Source: Melioribacteraceae bacterium
Lineage (GTDB): Bacteria > Bacteroidota > Ignavibacteria > Ignavibacteriales > Melioribacteraceae
DNA: 11,439 nt
Assembly: GCA_015486905.1 (NCBI GenBank)
Contig: WFQV01000233.1
Location: 1 to 11,439, forward strand
Direction of reading: 5' to 3'
Positions 1 to 6,779 of the stretch are shown in pieces; positions within the stretch are counted from its first letter, which is position 1; each line of letters opens with the position of its first letter. The notes below the pieces were generated by a model, which was not told where the DNA came from, did not search any database, and worked only from the letters and a program-made list of their open reading frames with translations. A program made the position numbers and the translations under genes.

Positions 1-3000
1 ATCCCATTGAGCAAATTATTTGCGGTTCTTTATTGTGGATTAGCTGATCATCTTCAATAATTGAAAGTTTGTTTTCATCTCTTAACGAAATAACCAATTC
101 AGCCAAATCCTCATCGCTAATGCCGGCTTTTAATTGTCTGTTTAAAATCTCTCTCGCAACTTCTCTTAAAGGATATTTGTAAATATCTTCAACGGCTCTT
201 TTAAGCGCGTCGTTGGCAAAAAGAGTGTCAACGTTTTCGTTATAAAATCTATCGAGCCGTTTGTAAACGCGGTATCTTGCCGAAGTTTTCCTGCCGAGTT
301 GCCCTCCAATTCTTGCTTCGGTTTCGGTAATATTTTCAATTCCTTTTTTTACAAGTAAGTGGTGCTCTTTTAAACGCGGGAGGGGTTTTTCGTCTGGTTC
401 GCATTTTGCAATTTTCAAGATTTTTAATTGCGATTGAGTTACAATTTTTTGTTTGTCATCAACAAGCGTCAGAAAATCGTTATCATCCGGAGTTCTTGCA
501 TAAGTAATAACGCCATTTTGTTCTACGCTATCGGGGAGTTGTTTTGTTGCAAAAACAACATTAGGTAAATTCTGCACAGCCTTTTTAAGAGAAGGATTTT
601 TATCTGTGGCGTTTTTCCAAATTTGATAGGCATACGAAGCTAAATCGACTTCGGTTTCATCGTCGTCATCCAAGATGCCGGCTTTTTCATTGTAAAGGTC
701 TGTTATATTAACCGGGTCGCCTTCAAAAAAAGTTTCATCAGAACCGACAACTTCTGCATTTTCTTCAATTCTGTTACTCAATCTGCTTCGTAATCTGATA
801 ATATTTTCAACACCATCCTCAGGTAAAACAGAATAACAAAGAATCTTATTTGCTTTTTGCCCGATACGATCAACGCGGCCGGCTCGTTGAATAAGTCTTA
901 TTATTGCCCAAGGTAAATCATAATTTAGAACAATATGTGCGTCTTGCAAATTTTGACCTTCGCTTAGCACATCGGTAGAAATCAATATTCTCAGTTCATT
1001 TTCTGTTCCGGCAATGTAAGGTTTGTCGTTGCTGAGAGGACTGAACCTGTGAGCCAATGCAGTTGGGTTTTCGGAATCTCCGGTAACAATTTCAGTTTTT
1101 TCAACACCTTTTTGCTTAAAATATTCACAAAGGTATTTTGCCGTATCAGCATATTGTGTAAAAATTAAAATTTTATCTTTACTATGGATTTCAGTGCATA
1201 ATTTATATAATGCCTTTAATTGTCTATCATTTTCAGCTTTCCAATTTTTACCCATAGCGAGAACGTTTTGAAGATTTTCGGCGTCTGAAATTAAATGCTC
1301 TACGAGTTCATTTTCAAAAAGCAACGAGTTAATCCAGTCGAATTTCTTTTTATTTTGTGCAAAAACTTTATAAACATTTTCAGCGATATCTTTTATTTTT
1401 TCTTTGTTAAGCGCTTCCCAAATATTTTCTTCTTCACCTTCAATATCCAAATCGTCAATGAATCCATCAAGCATGTTTTTCTCCGGCGTCCCGATCGGAA
1501 GTGGCAATTTATTTTCAATAGCATAAACAAAAACATAATTACGAATAATGTGTCTGGCGATTGAAAGTAGAAAAGAATAGCCCGAGCTTTCAAGTCGTTT
1601 AAACAAATTAGTTCTGGCGAATCCCATTAGTCTTTTGCCAGCGCGGGATAAATTTTCGATAATTATCAATTCATGTTTTTCAGCTTTGTCTTTGGCATCT
1701 TCAATTAGATAATTAGCTAAGCCGTACCGCGGCAGTTCAAGACCATTAATCAGATTAACAACGGAAGCAGAATATAACTTAGCGTATTGGTCGTTAGGAT
1801 TGTCCGGATTAAATTCATATTCCAATTTTTTAGGAATTCGTTCGGGGAAATAGCTTCTTGTGCCATCGGGAAATTCTAAATACTGCTTATTATTTTCTTC
1901 GTCGGTTATAGCGTAATTATTTTTTATGAAACTCCTTGTCCGCCTTACCAAAAACAGACGCATCAATTCGCGCCAATCGTCCATAAAATTACTTTTTTCA
2001 AATCCGGCAAGCGTGTTGGGCGCAACTTGATATTCGGCGTTGAATTCAGCTCTGCCTCCAATTCTTTCAATTTCGTTTTCAGGACTAATACCTAAATCTT
2101 TATCTTCTTCAATAAATAATCTTAACTGATTAGATAAGTCTGTTAAATCTTTATTGTATGGTGTAGCTGTGAGCAAAATAACTTTTGAAGCATTTAATGA
2201 AATATATTCATGTATAGCGCGGTAGCGTTTACTTTCTCTATTTCTTAGGTTGTGGCTTTCGTCAATAATTACAACTCTGTATCTCCGCATTGTCGGCAGC
2301 TTTTGCTGTACCATAGTAATCGGGAGAACTTTAGCTCGTAACTGATATTTGTACACGTATTCTTCCCACATATCAACAAGATTTTTAGGACAGATAATAA
2401 GAGTTTCAAGGAAGAAATCATCTTCAAATATTTTGGCTAAAGCCGAAGCTGTAATTGTTTTGCCAAGTCCAACAACATCACCGATCAATACACCGTCTCT
2501 TTTATGTAAATGGTGTGCCGCAATTAAGACCGCCTTTTGTTGAAATTCAAAAAGAGTATCTTTGAAAATTTTAGGAATATTAAACTCACTAATTCCCGCT
2601 CTTGCTTCCCTCGAAAGATGATATGCCATTTTTAAATAAATATGATAGGGCTGATATAGTTTTTCAGTAGCCCAACTTGTATCTATTGCTTCAATTAATT
2701 CCTTAGATATATCAATGCACCAGCGGTCGTTCCATCTATCTTCAAACCATTTTCTTAATTTATTAGCGGCGTCTTGTTCAAGCACGTCAACGTTTAGCTC
2801 TCCTTGCTTTACCAGACCTGAAAAAGTTAGATTACTGCTTCCTACAAAGGCAATTAACGGGTTAAATTTATCCTCACGATAAGTTAAATATAATTTAGCA
2901 TGTAAAGTATGTTTAAGAAATAATTTTACTACAACTTTCCGTGACTTTATCTGCTTGGATAATTTCTGTAGTGCTATCTCATCTTGTTCGGTAGGAAATC

Positions 3001-3313
3001 CAATAGTTAATTGTTGTTTAAATTCTTGTGCAAATTGTTTCCGGATTTTATTCGCACGGTTATTATCAATTTGATTATCCCTGTTTAACGCAAAATACTC
3101 GCGAAGAATTTCTGCGGGTTGTTTTTGCATTCCTATTAAAATACGAGCCTGTTTATTATCACCGCCTTCAAATTTTTCAATATTATTTACAACTTCCTTC
3201 CAACCGCGTAAATTAAAATACCCCACACAAAAATCCGCACGATAGGAAAGATTAAGCGCTGAAATTAAATTAGGACTTAACGATTCTTCAATATTATCAA
3301 TTATTTTAGGCAT
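1..3313 (-). CDS. PLD-family nuclease fused to SNF2/RapA-like SF2 helicase (3' end cut by window edge)
   Basis: 1104 codons are read without a stop from ATG at 3313 to the left edge, so the C-terminus is missing. An in-frame TGA at 3329-3331, only 18 nt upstream, fixes the start closely. Residues 1 to about 200 form a phospholipase-D-like domain with a single HKD-type motif: H138-A-K140, then GSSN at 158-161. The helicase follows. Motif I is GLGKT with K285, motif II is DESHN with D351-E352, then LLTATPYN, RRTRSF, KILIFTQYAD near 713-722, STDVLSEGQNLQDA around D781, and QRAGRVDRIGQ at 809-819. These are SF2 motifs of SNF2/RapA type. A long segment separates the two RecA lobes, and roughly 280 further residues follow motif VI. 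In known families HKD domains cut DNA phosphodiester bonds and SNF2 motors translocate on duplex DNA. A restriction or anti-phage role is therefore inferred, not shown. No partner gene is visible upstream, and the downstream side lies outside the window. Confidence 0.92.
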   Translation of the reverse strand, partial: MPKIIDNIEESLSPNLISALNLSYRADFCVGYFNLRGWKEVVNNIEKFEGGDNKQARILIGMQKQPAEILREYFALNRDNQIDNNRANKIRKQFAQEFKQQLTIGFPTEQDEIALQKLSKQIKSRKVVVKLFLKHTLHAKLYLTYREDKFNPLIAFVGSSNLTFSGLVKQGELNVDVLEQDAANKLRKWFEDRWNDRWCIDISKELIEAIDTSWATEKLYQPYHIYLKMAYHLSREARAGISEFNIPKIFKDTLFEFQQKAVLIAAHHLHKRDGVLIGDVVGLGKTITASALAKIFEDDFFLETLIICPKNLVDMWEEYVYKYQLRAKVLPITMVQQKLPTMRRYRVVIIDESHNLRNRESKRYRAIHEYISLNASKVILLTATPYNKDLTDLSNQLRLFIEEDKDLGISPENEIERIGGRAEFNAEYQVAPNTLAGFEKSNFMDDWRELMRLFLVRRTRSFIKNNYAITDEENNKQYLEFPDGTRSYFPERIPKKLEYEFNPDNPNDQYAKLYSASVVNLINGLELPRYGLANYLIEDAKDKAEKHELIIIENLSRAGKRLMGFARTNLFKRLESSGYSFLLSIARHIIRNYVFVYAIENKLPLPIGTPEKNMLDGFIDDLDIEGEEENIWEALNKEKIKDIAENVYKVFAQNKKKFDWINSLLFENELVEHLISDAENLQNVLAMGKNWKAENDRQLKALYKLCTEIHSKDKILIFTQYADTAKYLCEYFKQKGVEKTEIVTGDSENPTALAHRFSPLSNDKPYIAGTENELRILISTDVLSEGQNLQDAHIVLNYDLPWAIIRLIQRAGRVDRIGQKANKILCYSVLPEDGVENIIRLRSRLSNRIEENAEVVGSDETFFEGDPVNITDLYNEKAGILDDDDETEVDLASYAYQIWKNATDKNPSLKKAVQNLPNVVFATKQLPDSVEQNGVITYARTPDDNDFLTLVDDKQKIVTQSQLKILKIAKCEPDEKPLPRLKEHHLLVKKGIENITETEARIGGQLGRKTSARYRVYKRLDRFYNENVDTLFANDALKRAVEDIYKYPLREVAREILNRQLKAGISDEDLAELVISLRDENKLSIIEDDQLIHNKEPQIICSMG

Positions 3314-3329
3314 TGGATGCTCTTTTATT

Positions 3330-3337
3330 CAAAAGTA
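3330..3337 (-). promoter_or_regulatory. possible -7 element for the nuclease-helicase gene
   Basis: On the minus strand this reads TACTTTTG, an exact fit to the Bacteroidetes-type TAnnTTTG element. It lies 16 nt before the ATG at 3313. No clear TTG/TTTG sits at the expected upstream distance, only a T-rich run, and the implied leader would be very short. A match of this size in AT-rich DNA can arise by chance. Confidence 0.3.
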
Positions 3338-3636
3338 TTTATTTTTCAAAAAGAAAAAATAAATGTAGTAAATTTTGAAAATATATTGCCTCATGTCCCC
3401 CTGTACCTATCGCAAACAGTAAAACTATATGCTATAATTGCCAGAAATATTAAGTAAAATAAGAATTATTATATTTTAAAGCAATAAATAATTGAATAAA
3501 TTAGCGAAAACTTAAAGCCTAAAAGTACCAAAAAAAGAAACTATTATTATTCTGTCAACTTTTTTCAGGACAGGGATGCAGATTAGGCAATAGAACACGG
3601 ATTGTTCAATTAAAAATTAGGAACCTGCTTGCTCTG

Positions 3637-3652
3637 CCTGCCGGTAGGCAGG
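3637..3652. repeat. GC-rich palindrome (CCTGCC-GGTA-GGCAGG)
   Basis: Two perfect 6-bp arms flank a 4-nt loop. An outer pair, AACCTGC at 3622-3628 and GCAGGTT at 3648-3654, could form an alternative stem. The element stands out as an isolated GC-rich block in AT-rich spacer. From memory, closely similar CCTGCC...GGCAGG palindromes recur in intergenic regions of Bacteroidetes and related genomes, so this is probably one copy of a dispersed repeat. Only one copy is visible in this window. Confidence 0.55.
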
Positions 3653-3788
3653 TTAAAAATTTTCTGTTCGCTGCTCACTGTTCTCTTTTCACTGTCATCT
3701 GCTTTGCCTCTTAGTCTTTTCGTCTTTGAACCTTTTTACCTCTGAACCATTCATAATTCTTAGTGCGGCAAAGCCGGCAACCAAATTC

Positions 3789-3899
3789 CAAATTTCAATT
3801 ATTACAGAAAGTTTAAAATATTTTGACAAAAAAACCGAAGATTTGATTGAGGATACTATTAATCCAACCATGCAAGATTTTCGATTTAATGAACATTAA
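3789..3899 (+). pseudogene. possible 3' remnant of a lost gene
   Basis: The last 37 codons of an open plus-strand frame end with TAA at 3897-3899 and read like real protein: SLKYFDKKTEDLIEDT, then NPTMQDFRFNEH. The composition is mixed and hydrophilic, unlike the pyrimidine-rich spacer upstream, where the same frame stays open but gives low-complexity sequence and no start codon. A good intrinsic terminator begins 3 nt after the stop, as expected at a gene end. I do not recognise the family. The alternative is a chance open frame next to an unrelated terminator. Confidence 0.3.
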
Positions 3900-3902
3900 C
3901 TT

Positions 3903-3935
3903 GAACCCCTTCAGGGTTCTTTTTCCCTTTTTTTT
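3903..3935 (+). terminator. intrinsic terminator, plus strand, without an intact upstream gene
   Basis: A 6-bp perfect stem GAACCC (3903-3908) / GGGTTC (3914-3919) with a 5-nt loop is followed by TTTTT, CCC and a further run of eight T. The T-rich side lies only on the plus strand, so it does not serve the minus-strand genes on either side. It directly follows the possible gene remnant. Confidence 0.6.
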
Positions 3936-4010
3936 CTACAAACATTAAACCTCTTAGCGGTTTGCTCAAACATCTTTTCCCGAAAAAATTTAAAAGTTTT
4001 GTTTACTTTA

Positions 4011-4114
4011 AAACGTTACATCCAAACGACTCCAAAGGGAGCAAATGTTTGGAGAAGAAAATATTAAAAAAACGATGCCGAATATATCGAAGTCGTTAAT
4101 AATGTAAAACGTTT
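4011..4114. other. nested inverted repeats: possible three-way-junction RNA or small palindromic element
   Basis: An outer helix pairs AAACGTTACAT (4011-4021) with ATGTAAAACGTTT (4102-4114), 11 bp with a 2-nt bulge. Inside it are two hairpins. The first is CCAAAC (4022-4027) with GTTTGG (4047-4052), containing an inner CTCC/GGAG stem. The second is AACGA (4071-4075) with TCGTT (4093-4097), containing CGA/TCG. The first hairpin stacks directly on the outer helix. This could be a structured non-coding RNA in either orientation, the 3' untranslated part of the symporter transcript, or a decayed miniature mobile element with terminal inverted repeats. No known RNA family is recognised. Confidence 0.35.
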
Positions 4115-4268
4115 CAAAACGTAAAAATTGTTTATTGCTCATTACAACTTTTCACTTTCAACTCTAAACTAAATCAACATTACATCTATCGTCTAGCTTC
4201 TTGCGTCTCACGTTTTAACTATTTCTTATTTCTAGTTTCTCCTTTCTGATTTTCCTATTTTAAGAAAG

Positions 4269-6389
4269 TTAAATCTCCTTTTCCCCGTAAAGGATTCTGC
4301 CTTCAACAAATTGCCCGTTGAGCAGCTCTTCTTTGCCTATGTAAACAATTCCGTCTTCTTCGTGTGGCTCTCCGTAAACGGCATGGACTGATTTTAATCC
4401 GCCTAAGTAAGCCCTTTTATCGGAAAGGTAAACCAAATCTCCCGGTTTGGCTTTCATCTTTGCCATATCGTTTTTCGAGAAATTAATTGTTCCATCTTCC
4501 TTCTCTTTTAATCTGTAGTGAACATAAACCTTTTCACCTTCTTCTTCGTTGGGTTTACTGCCTTTAAAGAATTCTTTGGCTTTCTCGATTGACCAGACTG
4601 TTAATCCGGATGTTTGAGCAACGGGGTCGTAATCGATAAAGTAAGCGGCGGAAATAGCTACAAGTACAATCATGATGAGTGTAAGAGCAAATAACGGCCA
4701 AACGCTTCCTAATTTCAGAGTAACGACAATAAACAAAATCGCGCCTGTGCCGGCAATACCGTAAGCGTAATTCCTGTTGTTGGGAAGAGACTTCAAATAG
4801 TTTGCAATTTTCTGTAGGTAGCCGTCGGCGTATGTTACCACAACCCCCACAACCGAACAGACAAGTACATTGTACAAAGCACGGATGTATGTGTACGGGT
4901 GAACAGGGTCCATTGCAATGCCATGGTCAAACGGGTGGATTAAAATATGCGGATACTCTGCGCCGAGAATCATTAGTCCCACACCGCCTAAGAATGTAGC
5001 AATTACAGCCGCCGGTGTAAACCTTTTCCAGAATATTCCGAGGAAAATAGCCACAACCAAAGGTGGAGTTAAAGTGGAGTGGAAATACCCGTGCGCTTCG
5101 TAAACCGTAGGGAAGTTCTTAAACGCAAGTACAGCGATAGCACCTAAAATTGTAATAATTATTGAAGACCAACGTGCGGCGCCCAATTCTTTCTTTTCTT
5201 GTATTGCCTGACTTTTTTCCTGCTTTTTCAACCAGGCTTTAACGGGTCTGTGAATATCATTGATGTAAATTGCCGCCGTAGCATTTATTAGTGTATCTAC
5301 AGTGGACATTAACGCCGCAGTTAACGCCGCCATAATAAATCCGAACACACCGGGCGAAGAAACTATGTTTGCGACAACCACAAATATTTGATCGGGCGAG
5401 GTATTCGGAGGAACAATATCCGGTTTAATCAGAGAAATTGCTTTACCCAGCCATCCGGCATTACCAACGACAATTGCCGAGATTGGCAGCATGAATATTA
5501 CGTTAAAAGCCGCGGCTTTGCGTCCTTCGTTTACGCTCTTAGTTGCCATGAAGCGCATTATTAGTCCCATATTCATGAACAGAAATCCTACCGAACCGGC
5601 AACACCGTCCTGCCAGAAAATCCCAACGAAATTAAAATCCGGCGGCTTGTTAAAATCCGCCAAAGGTAATTTCCATGTGGTCGGAAGTATTTTCCAAAAC
5701 ATATCGAAACCGCCGAGGTAGGATGCACCGAGGAAGAACAAAAGCAAACCCGCAAAGAGCAGAATTCCCCCTTGAAGCAAATCGGTAAAAATAACGGCAG
5801 TTTGTCCGCCGAAAGTAATGTAAACACCGGTTACAAAAGCAATGAATGCAACAACTCCCATCAGGGTTACATTAAAATGAACTCCCAGAAGTGTGAAATC
5901 GTGAGGAAGCATTGGTATTGCTGCCTTGCCGAGTGTAAGGAATCCGATGCCGATATAACCTATCATATAAAGGAGAAGCAAAATTGTGGCAAGGAACCTT
6001 GCCGAAGGGCTAAACCTCCTTTCAAAATATTCCGGGATCGAACGAATTTTTGTGTAAACCACAATCGGCAGCCAACCGAACATAAACAACGGCATAAAGA
6101 ACCAATCGTTGATGTAAGTCATTGTGGATGAAAATCCGTACTGAAACCCTTTCGCAGAATACTTAATAAAGCTGTGACTTCCGACTCCGGTAGCAACAAT
6201 TGAAAAAGCAATCAGCCACCAGGAAAATCTTCTACCACCGAAGAAGAAATCTTGCGTGCTTCTGTTGTACTTTCCAAAATAACTTCCGAAAAGCATTATC
6301 AGAATAAAATAGACAATCATTACCACCCAGTCGGTAGATGTGCCTATGCTGTGAAATGTTGTGTGTAAATTGCCTGCTAAATTTTCCAT
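4269..6389 (-). CDS. sodium:solute symporter (SSS/SLC5 family) with soluble C-terminal domain
   Basis: This 706-residue inner-membrane protein has the SSS fold. The first membrane helix begins near W21. It is followed by the family's helix-2 pattern GGRRFSWWLIAFSIVATGVG. A later helix carries MSTVDTLINATAAIYINDI, with S362 and T363 where family members bind sodium (Na2 site). About 13-14 hydrophobic segments end near residue 584. The substrate cannot be told from sequence; sugar, carboxylate or amino acid are all possible. The last 120 or so residues are hydrophilic and unusual: an acidic linker (KPNEEEGEKV), then a compact beta-rich-looking segment with KPGDLVYLSDKRAYLGGL. ATG at 6389 lies 3 nt after the stop of the 70-residue gene, without a clear ribosome site, so translational coupling is likely. 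Confidence 0.92.
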   Translation of the reverse strand: MENLAGNLHTTFHSIGTSTDWVVMIVYFILIMLFGSYFGKYNRSTQDFFFGGRRFSWWLIAFSIVATGVGSHSFIKYSAKGFQYGFSSTMTYINDWFFMPLFMFGWLPIVVYTKIRSIPEYFERRFSPSARFLATILLLLYMIGYIGIGFLTLGKAAIPMLPHDFTLLGVHFNVTLMGVVAFIAFVTGVYITFGGQTAVIFTDLLQGGILLFAGLLLFFLGASYLGGFDMFWKILPTTWKLPLADFNKPPDFNFVGIFWQDGVAGSVGFLFMNMGLIMRFMATKSVNEGRKAAAFNVIFMLPISAIVVGNAGWLGKAISLIKPDIVPPNTSPDQIFVVVANIVSSPGVFGFIMAALTAALMSTVDTLINATAAIYINDIHRPVKAWLKKQEKSQAIQEKKELGAARWSSIIITILGAIAVLAFKNFPTVYEAHGYFHSTLTPPLVVAIFLGIFWKRFTPAAVIATFLGGVGLMILGAEYPHILIHPFDHGIAMDPVHPYTYIRALYNVLVCSVVGVVVTYADGYLQKIANYLKSLPNNRNYAYGIAGTGAILFIVVTLKLGSVWPLFALTLIMIVLVAISAAYFIDYDPVAQTSGLTVWSIEKAKEFFKGSKPNEEEGEKVYVHYRLKEKEDGTINFSKNDMAKMKAKPGDLVYLSDKRAYLGGLKSVHAVYGEPHEEDGIVYIGKEELLNGQFVEGRILYGEKEI

Positions 6390-6392
6390 ATT

Positions 6393-6605
6393 TTACCAAT
6401 ATAATGCTGCTAATGTGAAAAAGGTGTGAAGTGCTATAAAGTAGAAGTATCCGAAGATGAGAATCCTAAACCAGTAACGGTGCCTCTTTTTTGTTAAGTC
6501 GATGGCTTTGCTTTTTCTAATAATAATAATCCCGATTAAAAAGAAAAGCCCACCGACACCGTAAAGGTAAATTAAAGGCAACCAAACTCTTGAAAAAGGC
6601 AACAT
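6393..6605 (-). CDS. small two-helix membrane protein, putative symporter partner
   Basis: This 70-residue protein has two hydrophobic helices (about 8-28 and 45-69) joined by a short basic loop (RKSKAIDLTKKRHRYW). The positive loop suggests that both termini face outward and the loop lies in the cytoplasm. It is the first gene after the promoter at 6641-6672, and its stop is 3 nt before the symporter start, so the two are very probably cotranscribed. Several SSS transporters have a small membrane subunit encoded just upstream (DUF4212 proteins, or YhdT before PanF). This protein does not clearly match those, so an accessory or assembly role for the symporter is inference from position and size. 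Confidence 0.8.
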   Translation of the reverse strand: MLPFSRVWLPLIYLYGVGGLFFLIGIIIIRKSKAIDLTKKRHRYWFRILIFGYFYFIALHTFFTLAALYW

Positions 6606-6640
6606 AATTTTACCCGTTTAATATTTTCAATTTAGTGAAC

Positions 6641-6672
6641 CAAAATTAAGTAAGGTTAATCTCAGTTGCAAA
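6641..6672 (-). promoter_or_regulatory. Bacteroidetes-type promoter for the small-protein/symporter operon
   Basis: On the minus strand TTTG (6669-6672), a 20-nt spacer and TAATTTTG (6641-6648) match the TTTG-N(17-23)-TAnnTTTG pattern described for Bacteroidetes sigma factors. The -7 element lies about 35 nt before the ATG at 6605. Confidence 0.6.
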
Positions 6673-6702
6673 TTATTTTTGGATTTGTAGATTCAGGTAA
6701 AA

Positions 6703-6734
6703 GTTGTTTGTTGCTAAAAATTAGAATAACTTTG
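6703..6734 (+). promoter_or_regulatory. Bacteroidetes-type promoter for the patatin-like gene
   Basis: GTTG (6703-6706), a 20-nt spacer and TAACTTTG (6727-6734) fit the same pattern on the plus strand. TTTG at 6707-6710 with a 16-nt spacer is an alternative upstream box. Transcription would start near 6741, giving a leader of roughly 40 nt. Confidence 0.55.
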
Positions 6735-6768
6735 TAATTCAATATAAGTAATCTTATAATTTAATATT

Positions 6769-6774
6769 AAAGGA
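6769..6774 (+). promoter_or_regulatory. ribosome binding site of the patatin-like gene
   Basis: AAAGGA lies 5 nt before the ATG at 6780 and supports that start. The sequence upstream is AT-rich with no alternative start in a better position. Confidence 0.75.
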
Positions 6775-6779
6775 CTTTT

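Larger units (their letters stand above)
3314..4268. other. long intergenic region without an intact gene
   Basis: About 950 nt separate the start of the nuclease-helicase gene from the end of the symporter gene. I find no complete coding frame with a start and ribosome site on either strand. The left part (3314-3600) is very AT-rich. The rest holds a GC-rich palindrome, a possible gene remnant with its terminator and a nested inverted-repeat structure, listed separately. Two stretches, roughly 3660-3755 and 4135-4262, are biased to pyrimidines on the plus strand and repeat short words such as ttcact, cgtct and tttct with variations. They look like degenerate low-complexity spacer, not coding sequence. 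No tRNA, CRISPR or transposase was seen. Confidence 0.7.

Noticed and set aside
1295..1593. Short open frames on both strands, and others at 2349-2543 and 3028-3216
   Set aside because: They lie inside the long minus-strand nuclease-helicase frame, which has clear motifs throughout. Their own products are low-complexity with no recognisable features.
1..3313. A DISARM or Mokosh locus
   Set aside because: No DrmA, DrmB or methyltransferase is in the window. As I recall Mokosh, its helicase is of another superfamily than the SNF2-type one here. Only the nuclease-plus-helicase principle is shared.
3660..3780. Plus-strand frame running into the gene remnant
   Set aside because: It is open but low-complexity, pyrimidine-driven and without a start codon. 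Only the last 37 codons look protein-like.
3947..3963. Small hairpin AAACC/GGTTT as a terminator for the symporter operon
   Set aside because: The stem is only 5 bp and no T-run follows on the minus strand.
5772..6131. 119-codon plus-strand frame
   Set aside because: It is antisense to the membrane part of the symporter and has no ribosome site or family resemblance.
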